From NCBI GenBank assembly GCA_025769875.1, contig JAGFNK010000006.1:293254-357253 (forward strand): a DNA stretch of 64,000 nt. The letters are read 5' to 3'. The position numbers and the translations under genes were made by a program. Shown one piece after another: positions 1-10,843 of this stretch. The stretch is from Russula earlei. Taxonomy: Eukaryota; Basidiomycota; Agaricomycetes; Russulales; Russulaceae. Position 1 is the first letter of the stretch. Each line of letters starts with the position of its first letter. The notes below the pieces were generated by a model. It was not told where the DNA came from. It did not search any database and saw only the letters and a program-made list of their open reading frames with translations.

Positions 1-665
1 AAATGAATCTGGCAGCATATCTGACTGATTGGTGCGTTAGCGACCATCATCAGGAAAGAATGTTATTGCGTGAGCGGATATTACAGTTAAGGAGCAGATC
101 TAAAGCCCTCGTTTCGTATAGGGAATCAGGGCGATACTACCTAATAAGTGGCTCATATACGATTTGACAAGCAGATCGTGCCCTCTAGAGAATGTTTTTA
201 TAACGAATATGTTCTCCATGGGATTCAAGGGTACCGATAAGAACGTTTTGGTTCTCAAGACATCGCGGTGTCTTCACAGTCTATTCTGACCAAGGGTTGC
301 ACGCTACCAATTTGCCTCCTCTCCTCGCCTAGAATTGATACACTGTTCGCTTCCATGGGATCAGACTCGGATTGCATTCTGCAGCCTATGCCGGAATGCA
401 TCACTGCAGGCGAAACCGGAGAACAGCAAAAACAGGCATGTACGTAGAGTAAGGGATCAGACCAAACATCGAACGGACGTACAGTGTTGACAAACAGTGG
501 ACACAGGCGAGGCATGGGAACAAGCGGCATTTACAAATTACGGAACAAGCCGAGCGCTCCGAAACAAAGATGGTACAGTACTCCCACTGAACAACACGAT
601 CAGAACTGATGCTCCGGATACTGAGCCATTGACGATAAAAGGGACATCCGGGTGAGGGATCGTTC
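1..665. other. No gene recognised
   Basis: Both strands hold only short open frames with no domain, no repeated motif and no convincing splice structure. It lies downstream of the minus-strand gene that ends at 666, so part of it is probably that gene's 3-prime untranslated region. Confidence 0.4.
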
Positions 666-1450
666 TCAAAGGAGATCTGCCATGTCAAGTATAATCACCA
701 CCCTGTAGCGTCCCATGAAGCCCGGTTCCATCTGAACCATATCAACCTGCGAACCGGGGTGGTGAACATAACGACTCGCGAGCCGTCGGAGATTTTCTCT
801 CGTTGGCTGGCCAAAAGCCGGCGCTTGGTGAGCCAACCCATCAGGTAACCCGGCCTGGGTATGTTCTGGTTCGGCACCCTGAGGAGCATAGTTAAAATGA
901 AAATGGCCATTTCCTTCGTTCTCCTGCGGTCATAAGAATCCATCTATGAGGGAGAATAGGCCGTCACAGACACATACGGGGAAATGTACTTGCTCAGGTG
1001 CTAGGATACCTTGAGCAAGTCCTACATGTGGAACTGCATGGTCCTGAGGAGGTTGATAGGAATATTTATTTATTGAGACTACATGAAGAATAGTACTCAC
1101 ACCTGGCGGCGGAGGGTAATTCACCATGCCATAATTTGCCAAGTTGGTGGTGTGGTAAGGGTCTGGCAATGTGCCATGCATAGTGCCGTTCCTGACGAGC
1201 AGGGGCACATCTTCCCATTCGAGTTGGCCTTCGAATTGGCGATCTCCCCCGGCTGGCAGGAACTAAAGAACATGCGGATAGAGAGGAGAGAGATGAGCAG
1301 TGGCCACTGTCGGAAAGGATATGAAAAGTGTTAAAAGCTGACCGCAGGCCCATGAGATACACGATTATCCTGCTGGCATGGGATGGTACAAGGCAAGATT
1401 GGGTCACCGGAGAAGTGATTGGCGTGGTGTGGTTCTCTACTATCAGTCAT
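666..1450 (-). CDS. Spliced hypothetical protein (197 aa)
   Basis: I do not recognise the family. Four exons fit: 1450-1343, 1262-1101, 1043-978 and 923-666. All junctions are phase 0, introns are 54-80 bp with GT..AG ends, and the frame closes at a TGA. The protein starts MTDSREPHHA, has a Pro/Gly/His-rich middle, and ends in a compact segment (RENLRRLASRYVHHP, then GRYRVVIILDMADLL) that reads like a short conserved alpha/beta unit. The rest looks disordered. No single open frame covers it, so a simple ORF scan misses it. The first donor (GTCAGC) is the weakest junction. No membrane segment or signal peptide is visible. Coding is supported by exact frame closure across three introns; function is unknown. 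Confidence 0.7.
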
Positions 1451-2667
1451 TTGCCAGGGCGGTTGTGGATCAAGGGAAATTGTTGGTGTCGGAACCTGTT
1501 ACTCGTAACTAACTTTATAGGCCTGTGGGCAGGCGAACGCCCTGCTGGCCATGGGAATGCATGCATTGCGGTTCGGGCGATGAGGAGATGAGGATTGAGG
1601 AAGAAAGAAGGAAATCCCAAGCGAATTCGAAATTCACCGCCACCGCCGCCGCCAAATCCCTGGGATCCACCTGGCCCAGAAGGAAACCAACGGAGCGCGC
1701 ACGTTTTGGCCCAGTCCGGCCACCAAATGAAACTCCGCTCCTCATTCGTTGGCCGTCCCGTCGTGCTCGGTAGCCAGCTATGCCCCCTGTATCTCGCACA
1801 CACACACACACACATACAGAATTACCTTGGTCGCCACTCAATCGTTCCTTCCTTCCATGATGTGACGATGTTCATATATCATCCCTATAGAACCCTCAGC
1901 TCGACTCGTATGATCATATATTGTCCCATCATGCATAATCGTTCCAGTGACCCCTCCTAAAAGAAGAGACCACTCGTAAGTTGTCTACAAGAAAACGTTT
2001 CTATACGCCTACCCTCTTTCCTCGTATCCCTATCCCTTCCCCAAAGACGGCTGGCTGTCCTTGGTGTCGTTCAATGAATTTTCATTTTAGCGACTACAAC
2101 GGGAGTCGCAGTGAAGCTTGCAACGCTCTAGATGCCCTCCCATACCGTCCATGCCCAAACATGGCCATGAGTTTCGACATCCGATGAGATGACAAACATC
2201 CCGGCCTCCGCTCTACCCCTCCCCCCCCCCCCCCCACGAGGTGGAACCAACGCGACATCCGCACGCCTCGGCTCACCACCCCTTGGCTTCCAATCCCAGA
2301 TAACAGAGGCGCTACATACCTCCTCGCCTTAGGCTGTGATTTTTGCTCTGTTGAGCACTCGTTCCTTCAAATTATGCGCAGTTGCGCCGGGCCATCACTC
2401 GCGACAAGGAAACGCTCTGGAAGGGGCACAAAACGATCAGATGCCATCCGGTCACTGCCGGCCACTCTTGTACTTATATTAAACGAGCTGCAACGAAGTG
2501 CTGGAGGATGGTTTGCGAGCTCAGCTCACAAGCCGTGCCGTAGGCACGAAGTAGCAGCTTGTGTTTGGTATGAGTCAGCTTCGTTTACCCATCAGGAAAA
2601 ACCTCCATCGAGAGCGAGCCCTGGAATACGAAATAAGGCAGATAATGCTGTAATAGCTGTCAGTAGT
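1451..2667. other. Intergenic, probable 5-prime flank of the 666-1450 gene
   Basis: No supported gene. It contains a short CA microsatellite (nine units, 1797-1814) and a run of 15 C (2221-2235). Open frames of 60-120 codons overlap on both strands without domains or splice logic, so I left them out. Confidence 0.4.
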
Positions 2668-3026
2668 CTTGTTCAAAGCTGGAGCTGCTGCGGAAGTTGC
2701 AGCATGAATTTGAGTCTCCGCTGTCACCCTCACTAGAGTGTGACTTTTGTGCAATTATCCGATTATCTCGTCATGTCTGCCACCAGATGAGTTTTCCATT
2801 ACCGGCAGTCCAATTGATCTCAGGGACAGAACTAGAACGAGGGGGAATTAGGAAATATAGATAGAAACAACGAGTGACAAGAGTTAGGCAGGATTACCAG
2901 AGGAGCGATGGCACGCGTTGGGTACACCTCAGTCACACTGAGTCACAGAGCGGAGACTCAAACTCACGCTCATGTAATATGCTGCGCTGCGACGCTGCGA
3001 CTTCCGCAGCTCCAGCTTTGAACAAG
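2668..3026. repeat. Imperfect inverted repeat (foldback or MITE-like)
   Basis: The left arm starts CTTGTTCAAAGCTGGAGCTG and continues through TTTGAGTCTCCGCT. The right arm is its reverse complement, ending at 3026, with roughly 26 extra bases in the middle. Arms are about 80-100 bp around a spacer of roughly 180 bp. No open frame lies inside. The adjoining pogo-like transposon starts two bases after the right arm. No clean target duplication was found, so this may be a MITE or a local inverted duplication. Confidence 0.55.
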
Positions 3027-3028
3027 TA

Positions 3029-3083
3029 CTGTAGGCTACCCATTAGTCGGACAGCTTAAGTAAGCTACCCATTAGTCGGACAG
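3029..3083 (+). repeat. Left terminal inverted repeat of pogo-like element 1
   Basis: Fifty-five bases that match 5801-5855 exactly in reverse complement. Inside, GCTACCCATTAGTCGGACAG occurs twice in direct orientation, separated by CTTAAGTA. Such a doubled motif is the usual form of a two-site transposase recognition sequence. A TA dinucleotide precedes it. Confidence 0.95.
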
Positions 3084-3365
3084 AATGTGTGGGCATATGT
3101 ACAATAAAGATTGAGATTTCTTTTAACCTGGGGGTCAAAGTGCTGATTAATGGGAGTCCACAGTTTTTTTTTGGGTGTCAAAAGACCCCTGTTTGATGAT
3201 TTCCCCTTTCTGGGATTTTTGGAGAGGATGTCACACACAATGTTAGAGTTTGAATTGTTTGAGTCGGCACTTCAAATCAGCATTGTCAGCTGATCACGTG
3301 TTCCTTATCCCTCATCCCTTCCACAATGCCGCTACACTGCAGGGTGCTTAAACACACATCAATTC

Positions 3366-5671
3366 ATGCCTCCCGATTTGAAGCGAAAGCAGATGGACAA
3401 TGCATGTGAGGACCACATTCAAGCAGCGATCACAGAGTGGCAGGGGGGCCTTTTCAAAAGCAGATGAGCAGCTGCAATCGCGCATGAGGTGAGGAGCTGC
3501 TTGTTTTTCTTGCTGACTCTATTAAACACTCTTAGATTCCTCATCAAACACTGAGTGACTGCATCAATGGGCGTTGTTCCAGGAAGGATTCACATGAGGG
3601 CCAACAATTGCTCTCGGAGAGGCAGGAAGAGGCACTGGTCACTTGGATCGACCACAAGGCTTTGATGGCCAAGCCCATGGACCAGATGGAGGTCAACTCC
3701 ATTGTATATGATATGTCTGGTGTCATGCCAGGTATCAACTGGCACCGTCGATTCCGGATGCAGCACATGGACCTTCAACGCTCAAAGCCAAGTTCCCTGG
3801 ACCCCAAGTGCGTGCAGAATTTTAATTCTTCAAATGTCACTCGTTACTTTGAACTGGTTAAGCAGGTCTATGATGACCATCCAGAGCTCCCACCACAGCA
3901 CATCTGGAACATGGATGAGAAGGAGATCCAACTTGGTGGGGGCCGCAAATGCTACAAACAATTTTACCACATGTGCAGCCTCAAGAAGTCAAATTTCTAT
4001 TGTGTGCGGTCTGACTCTCTCGAACTTGTCACAATTGTCGAGTGCATCTCACCTTCTGGGCTGTCTGTTCCCCCCACCTTCATTCTTTCAACTGGGCCTG
4101 TCCCAGTGATTCCCGACAAGCTGTCCACTGAAATTGGAGGAATTGCCACATCCCCAAATGGGTGGACGGACAACGAGATTGGGTCGTTGTGGTTCCGTGA
4201 CACCTTCCTCCCCTTTGCACTGGCCCAGAAGGTCTCCAGTGACCCTGTCGTCCTGTTTGTTGATGGCCACAGCTCTCACGAAACTGATGAACTCCAGGCA
4301 CTAACATTTAAGCACAGAGTCATTGTCATCACCTTCCCCTCCAAGTGCACACACAAACTCCAACCGCTCGATGTGAAAGTTTTTTCCCAGACACAGCAGA
4401 ACTGGTCCAACCATTGTGACCACCGCATCTGTGAAAACGTTCATATGACACAGTACAATGTCATTGTCGAGTACATGAAGGTGCGTGCTTGCACAATGTC
4501 CCAGAAACTGCTTGCCTCTGCTTTCTCCTCCACCGGCATCTTTCCATTCAACCCCCTCATATTCACCAAGGCCGACTTTGCCCCTTCAAAATTGTATTCC
4601 ACCACCCAGCATGTGCCGGTATTATTTCCTGCAGACGTCCCTTCATCCTCCCCTCTTCCCTCCACCTGTTCTGACAGCGATGCCTCCTTGGAAGACCTGC
4701 TCTCTGAGGAGGTTGAAGACACAACCCCTTTTGACTGGGACATGGACGATGATGATGACTTTGACTATGAGCCACTGCAGGGCCATGATCCAGACTCACA
4801 ACAACCACATGTTTCATTTCCGTCCCCTGCCATCCACACCAACCCTGCCCCATGCATTCACTTCTCGCTTAACTCACCCACATCCTTGTGTGCCAGTGGC
4901 GCTGAACATGTGTCTGTCATACAAAACGCGTCACCTGCCCATGATATCTGTGTCAACTCCAACTCCTCCCTGTTTCCCAGTCACTTTACTCGCTCTCACA
5001 ACCCTCCTTCATCCTCTGCGATGTCTATCTCTATCACCCTTGGTCCCACCCATGCACCAATCCCCACCATACTGCAGGAGTTTCATTCAGAGATGTCCTG
5101 ACTCCAGATGACAGTAGAACTACTAGAAAGGGAGCTCGCTATATCCAGGGCAGAGAGCACCTCCAGCAACGCCCACTGCACCATCATGAAGCGTGTGGCA
5201 TCAGATGCAAGAAAGGAGCTGGAAAACCAGAAGTGCAAGACGTGCCGTTCAGTGAAGACAAGTGCGCGTTATGTCACCCACCCTATGGTTGAAGCACAGT
5301 GGCTTGCTGGACAGGAAAAGAAGGCCCAGCTCGCCAGAGAAGCTGCTGAGAAGGCAGCTCAAAAGGTGGTTAACGATGCGGTGCGCGAGGTGCAACTTCA
5401 GGAGGAAATAGATTCAAGGGTGTTCAGCGGTGAGTCCCAGAGCTGAATCATGACAATGTACTCATTCTTTGCAGAATCACTCTCTTCATATAAGCGCAAG
5501 GACGATCTCATTGCACTCTCTGGTGCACTTGGCCTCAACATGACGGGCACTGTCAATGAGCTGGCAACCCAGGTCAAGTCCCACATAGGAGTGCATCCTG
5601 AGCTCCTTCATCACCCTTGGTTTGGTGGGCTTTTCATTCAAGGCAGATGTCGCATGGAGATTAATCAGTAG
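3366..5671 (+). pseudogene. Pogo-like DDE transposase with SAP-like tail, two in-frame stops
   Basis: Three exons fit: 3366-3488, 3536-5429 and 5475-5671, with introns of 47 and 45 bp. Frames close at TAG after about 737 codons. The N-terminal part resembles the helix-turn-helix region of CENPB/jerky-type proteins (AITEWQ, later INWHRRF). The catalytic core keeps all three acidic sites: NMDEKE, LFVDGHSSHE and KLQPLDVKVF. An acidic linker follows (DDDDDFD). The last exon (KDDLIALSGALGLN..) looks like a SAP DNA-binding motif. TGA interrupts the frame at 3465-3467 and 5099-5101; both sit where arginine is expected, consistent with CGA-to-TGA decay. The same first TGA is present in copy 2. It is otherwise full-length, so it is probably recently dead, or active only if the stops are bypassed. 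Confidence 0.85.
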
Positions 5672-5800
5672 ATACAATGTTTTTTGTTTGCGTCCCCCCC
5701 CCCCCCCCCCGAATTACACATTTTTGACATTTGATCTCAGCAATGTAAGGTTTGATCAGTGGTTCAAAAATTTCATTACGTTTCATGTTACTATTTGTGA

Positions 5801-5855
5801 CTGTCCGACTAATGGGTAGCTTACTTAAGCTGTCCGACTAATGGGTAGCCTACAG
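5801..5855 (-). repeat. Right terminal inverted repeat of pogo-like element 1
   Basis: Exact reverse complement of 3029-3083, followed by the second TA of the target duplication. Confidence 0.95.
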
Positions 5856-5857
5856 TA

Positions 5858-7028
5858 ATGGTGAAACCTACTAGTGGTGGTGGTTGTGGCGGCACACGTC
5901 CCGTCGGGATGCACTTTTTTTTTGAATCCGAATCTTTATACCATGGCGCATATTACGAAGTACAGAGGCCGCCACATAATGCGTTTGATTTGAGGCCTTG
6001 TTAAAGGTGGAGGTATCAGGATCAGTTACAGTAAAAACCCTCTCGGAGTCCGCACGCCTACCAATCCTGTGAGCGGCTCTACTCCACAACCGCCCGCTGG
6101 TTTGATTTTATCGGGTGTAACTTACTCCTCCAGAAGTGCTGCAGTTGGATGCAAGCCAGAAATCTGGCCGTGATGTGTCTGGTATCACGTCACCAACGTC
6201 CAGCAAGCTACAGGTTCAATATCGCTTTGCTCCCTTGCTCCCTCTCCGCGATTCTTTTCTCCCCCACCAGGCCCGATGTCACTCAATCACAGTACACTCC
6301 CTGTGAGGAGAAAGGCTGTGCAAAACACCACATTTCCGGTGCCCGACCAAAATGTCCATTCTCTGCCGACTGACCTGTTCTGTTCATTGGCGCTTGTGTA
6401 CGCATTATTAGAAAATTTCACATGGACCACACTCTTCTCATCGCCTGTGGGGCAAATGTGGTTAAGATGAGCGCCCGTGCGTCTAAACGCCTGGCAGGCC
6501 TGGTAGCTCAGTTCAGTACTTCTCAGAAATGACTGAGAATTTTCAGATCGTCAAGGCGGGTTCGGTTTAGGCCTGTCACCCGCAGCATCTTTGTCCTCAC
6601 CTTCGTCCTTCTCACCTTTCGGCATCTCTCCATCCCCGCATCCCTCCACTGGCAATAGTACAAATCAAATTTCCCCGGTACCCGAACAGACGAACCATAC
6701 GAACTTACTCTCAATTCCATCAACAGCAATAACAACGACGGCAATCTCATTTCTAACACCATTGAACACCAGCAACAGCCCATGCATGCCATGTTGACAC
6801 TGAGTGGGCGGTTCTCCCCTTTGACTTTAACGGGTGTGGGACGAGCTATGAGACAAGTGGTAAAACACTTGTCTCAGCATGTCCCACACCTGTCCCAAAC
6901 CTAGCACGCCACCTAACTCCCAGCACACATCCACTGGGAGTAAAACAACCCCTCTGAAACACAATCTTTCTGGAAGTCAAGCCCACTCTTCCACGCCTTG
7001 ATGAAAGCCTTCGTCCAATTATAAGGAA
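5858..7028. other. Intergenic, no gene recognised
   Basis: Short frames only. A GGTAGCTCAG string near 6500 recalls a tRNA D-arm, but no cloverleaf can be folded around it. GC and CpG content resemble host DNA more than the transposon-rich part of the window. Confidence 0.35.
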
Positions 7029-7130
7029 ATGGCTCGGGACGCATGCGAGAAACTCGTCGGTCCTATGCCCGTAGACAAATTCTTATCAGAATTCATCCCA
7101 AAAGCAAGCGAAGTTAGACCGGCGATCTTC
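7029..7130 (+). pseudogene. Possible 5-prime fragment of a FunK1-type fungal kinase gene
   Basis: About 33 codons read ARDACEKLVGPMPVDKFLSE and on to FIPKAS. The GPMPVxxFLxxFxP pattern is what I remember from the N-terminal part of basidiomycete FunK1 kinases. Directly after it the frame runs into pyrimidine-rich low-complexity DNA, and no kinase core follows on either strand. The open frame continues to 7472 only because the CT-rich tract lacks stops. I take it as a broken gene end next to a repeat field. It could also be a chance match, since the recognisable stretch is short. Confidence 0.35.
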
Positions 7131-7237
7131 TTCGTTTTACTACGCGCGTTCGTTTTTCTTTTGCCGTCCTTCTTCCTCTCTCCATCCTTCTTCCTCTCTT
7201 TCCCCTTTCCTTCCTTCCTCATGGTCCCAGTTCAAGA

Positions 7238-9110
7238 CTCCCAAGCTGGCAGTTTCCTCAAGTTTTTACAGTTTTCGAGTTTTCCCATGTGCTGTGGTTT
7301 CTGCGGGTGCGTTTTTTGTTTCCTTTTCACGCGCTCTCTCTCATCCTCTCCCCTCTTCTTCCCACTAAACAGTCCCCTGTTGGCCTTCAAGCTGCCTCCC
7401 CACTCCCTTCTCCTGTGTCACTGCAGTGGTGACGACGACGACGACTGGGGCATGGCCATAGCCACCTCATGACAGCCACGAATTTTGAGCATGGCCCATG
7501 GCCACTGTGATCATCTGTCCGCTGTGATGGTGACGTGCCCATGGCCGTGACGACGGCATGTCTACCCTCCTCCCACCCACTCTCAAATTCCTTTGCACCT
7601 CAATGCCCTCTGCTTTGCAAACTCCTCCGGCACGCGTGGCGACTCCAGGCAAAGACCACGAGAACAACACCCAATGGCCATGAAAAATCTGTGCAACCAC
7701 AAACCTCGGTGCGCGTTTCGTTTTTTTGTTCTCTCTACTCACTTTTTCTAACCTTTCCTCAGTGACATCACAGCTAGGACCACGGCGATAATACAGCCGT
7801 CAAGCTCGGCCTCAAGTGGTGCACTGTGACACGCGTTTTCCCGTGTCCAGGGATTTCCGTGCTTGACGATCGTGGTGGGTCCTTTCTCCTCTGCCTCGAA
7901 TCGCCCACTGAGACCCAAGCTGCCAGTTCCCTCAAGCTTATTTCCATGTGACGGGAGTTTTCCCGTGGGCCTCATTTTCGTGCGTGCGTTTTTGTCCTTT
8001 TCGTTCTCGCGCGCTCTCTCTCCCTCTCTCCCCTCTCCTTCCCATTATCCGGTGCGTTTTTTTCTTTTCTTTCCATTTGGATTGCTCTTTCTGACCGGTT
8101 CTCTGACACGGCATGGCGAGTACCAGGCGGTGTCGCTGCCCCAAGTTTTTTTCCCTTCCCCTGTCTCCCCTCTCCACAGTCTCCGACCGTCCTCCCCTCT
8201 GGACACGGCCCTCACCAGCCGCAAGAGAAACGAGGCCACGGCTGGGGAATTGTGGCCCTCCACCGAGCCTGCGTCCGACATGTGCACAGTTGGCTCAGTC
8301 ACGAGGGCGACATGCAAGACGAGACCCTCTTTTTTTCGACCCGACCAAGCTCAGCCTCAAGTGGTGCACTGTGACACGTGTTTTCCCGTGTCCAGGGATT
8401 TTCGCGACGGCACCTCGAATGTCTCTGGATACAAGGTGCGTTCGTCTCCCACCCTTTACCGCGAAACGCGACAGCACCCGGAATGTCTCAGGATGTGGGA
8501 CACGAGTACTGCTGGCACCACAGTCAAAACCCCGACCAGTTTCCTCGAGTACCATGCCCCTGTGCGCAACATCGGTGCGTTTGTTTTGTTCTTTTTTGCC
8601 TTTTTTCTATCTCTGTACCTTTTCTGCGACATGCGACGGCACCCAGAATGTCTCTGGGCACGTGTGCGCGACTTCAGTGTGCTTTTTTTTTTTTTTTTCA
8701 TTTCTACCCCTTTTCCGCAAAACACGACAACACTACTGGGACCACAGTCGAGACACCGAGGGCCACAATGATTGGGTCTTCACCTGATAGCCATGAAAGA
8801 TCCGTGCAACCACAAACTCGGTGCGCCAGTTCCGTCCCAGCGAGGAGGAGCGAGCCTCTCGCTCACCTGCTCACGGCGCTGTATCGAATTTCCTGTGGGT
8901 GTTGGTCTCGCGCGTGCGTTTTTTTTTTTTTTTTTCTCATCTCTTCTTTCCTCCTCCAACCTCCTTCCACGCGCTCGAGAACAACTCCACACTCGAAATC
9001 CCGTTGGCACACAACTGTGCTTCCCGCGTGCGTGATCCTTGCGCGATCCATGCCGCGACCGTGCATGTGTGCGTCCATTTTTTCCTCTTTTCTTTTCTTT
9101 CCTTTTGCCC
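7238..9110. repeat. Degenerate pyrimidine-rich repeat field
   Basis: Several blocks recur in order. CCAAGCTGxCAGTTxCCTCAAG occurs at about 7244 and 7916. A block containing CTCAAGTGGTGCACTGTGAC occurs at about 7810 and 8357. GTGCAACCACAAAC occurs at about 7692 and 8808. Variants of GCGACGGCACC..GAATGTCTC occur three times between 8400 and 8660. Between them lie long T and CT tracts (for example 8681-8698 and 8919-8935). Spacings of about 550 bp and multiples suggest a higher-order tandem array that has drifted. Long open frames here (up to about 300 codons) overlap on both strands, are compositionally biased and carry no domain. Confidence 0.65.
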
Positions 9111-9938
9111 GACTCGAAAGCACCTGCCTGTAATATTTATTTAGTTATGGAATTAAATGGATATATATTGACTTCTTGTCAAATAAATAAATATAAGTCA
9201 AATCAAAGATGCGTACTGCGTACTTACTGTATATCCGGTTACCCGGGCTGTGCTTTCCCATGCGGTTAGCCCTCGGACAAACAAACGTGACCGTGAGATA
9301 ACTGTGGCACGCAAAGAATTGACACCATTTTATCTGGCTTTTTGTTCCTCTCCACAGCTCGTGCGTCGTTGCTGAGCAACTCTTTGCCTCTTTTCTGCGG
9401 CTCAGGGTACCGTTGGACGAGGAGATATGGAGCTTTGTTCGCAATTAAGCCGGAGCACCCCTCGACTCATCATATCCTGTCGTCTCATTGGGGATGCCGG
9501 CGTGAGGGGTGCTTGACTATGACGTTCACACATTCGCTGTAAGTAGAGTTCTGCCTAATATCAGTGTCTCTCCTGCTTTGCGACATTCCTTGGGGGTTTA
9601 TGTGCCTCACTGTGGTTTGATGATGCGCAAGGTTCAGGCCTCGCGGCGGGCTGTTGCTCATTGTCGCCATGCGGTCCGACTTGTTCCACAGAATGACGCT
9701 GAGGCCACTGTCTCAAGAGGCGCTCTCCAAAATCCCTTGTGCTTGGACCAGCCTGTACACCCCATGTTCATGTTACCCCTGTGCTTCATTAATGTTTGTG
9801 GATCACGATCGTTTCTGGTATTTTCAACAGATTTGTACTTCCCAGTGGGGCATCTGGCGCCCACACGCATTTATAGCTTCATTCCACACCCTACAGGGAA
9901 CATTATCGCCTTCCCACAACGACACGAGGCCATTCACG
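9111..9938. other. Intergenic, AT-rich left part, 5-prime flank of the next gene
   Basis: Bases 9130-9215 are AT-rich with a small palindrome around TTGACTTCTTGTCAA. The rest is host-like. An open frame reaches back from the next gene to about 9654, but its upstream residues look random, so I start that gene at 9939. Confidence 0.4.
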
Positions 9939-10731
9939 ATGACTTTTCGCGCGTTTTCTATGCCCTTTGCCCCAACTCCCGGCCTTATCTCCCGCTGGCA
10001 AGCATTTCACTTCGCCCATCCACACGCCATGGGATCGTCGTCACCTCCCATCCCTCTTTCTTACTCTCTCCAGTGGCGAATGCTTATCCAGCCGTTCAAG
10101 GAGATCGCCAATTGGCTCGCGTATTTCTGGTCGCGCCTCAGCCTCCCGAGTTTCCTGCGGTTGACCACCTTCCGGGACTTCCTCCCAGGACATGGGCGCT
10201 ATAGGCGATATCGATCTCTGAGAGAGGAGCAGAGATGGTGGGATGAATCAGAGAGGACTCGAGCTTTCTTCGCATCTTCGGACGCGCGTCACAGAGAGCT
10301 CAAAGATTTCCCTTCTCCTAAATACCTCAGTCCCATCCCTCTAGTCACGTCGTATGTCCCACGGCTATTGCCACGATACCGCGACCGCGGTCACTTGGAC
10401 GATACGGCGAACGAATACGATCTAACGCCTTCCACTTATCGCAAATGGCACAGACTAGTGTTCCCCCACCAGGTGCGCCCCATTCCTCGACTCTAGAGAC
10501 GCCCGTAGTGAAGAGTAGGATCCATCGTAGAATCTACCTACCCGAAGCGAGGCAGCAAAGCTTATAAAATACCTCAGCATGCGTGATCGCCGAGAGATCG
10601 CGCGAATTGCACGTCTCGTCTCCGATGAGGCAGCAGCTCAAAAGGGTTTCTCACCGTCGCCCATGTACCAAGTGCTCTGGACACGGTGGCTCCAGCACAA
10701 GGGCCCTGATCTAGTGATTGTTTTCGAGTGA
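9939..10731 (+). CDS. Spliced hypothetical protein (244 aa)
   Basis: Family not recognised. Exons 9939-10472 and 10531-10731 join in phase 0 across a 58-bp intron (GTGCGC..CGTAG), and the frame closes at TGA. The protein is basic and aromatic-rich. A hydrophobic or amphipathic stretch (LQWRMLIQPFKEIANWLAYF) is followed by a charged middle (REEQRWWDESERTR) and a conserved-looking C-terminus (YRKWHRLVFPHQ, AAKLIKYLSMRDRREIARIA). The mix of aromatic N-terminus and basic helices could suit a small mitochondrial or nuclear protein, but I cannot place it. It converges on the GRC3-type gene with only about 110 bp between stops. The start codon is the least certain part. Confidence 0.7.
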
Positions 10732-10843
10732 TCGCTATACCACTCTATATACCCGCATGTTGCTTATCGTGCATGTATTATTGGTAGCATCATGGTTCTG
10801 ATGAGATGTGGCATCGTGAATACATCCGCAATACATAACCCGC

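Larger units (their letters stand above)
3029..5855 (+). mobile_element. Pogo-like (Tc1/mariner superfamily) DNA transposon, copy 1, near-complete
   Basis: The element is 2827 bp. Its ends are a perfect 55-bp inverted repeat, and it is flanked on both sides by TA, the target duplication expected for Tc1/mariner/pogo. It encodes one spliced DDE-type transposase on the plus strand. The subterminal DNA is AT-rich on the left and has a C-tract (about 5695-5710) on the right. A relative with different terminal repeats lies at 27070-34252. The ends look fresh because they match perfectly, while the gene carries two in-frame TGA codons. Confidence 0.93.

Noticed and set aside
6495..6590. tRNA-like string GGTAGCTCAG followed by GGGTTCGG
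   Set aside because: D-stem and T-stem partners do not pair and no anticodon arm can be placed, so no cloverleaf forms.
7863..8771. Long open frame of about 300 codons in the repeat field
   Set aside because: It is driven by pyrimidine-rich composition, overlaps equally long frames in other phases and on the other strand, and has no domain or splice logic.
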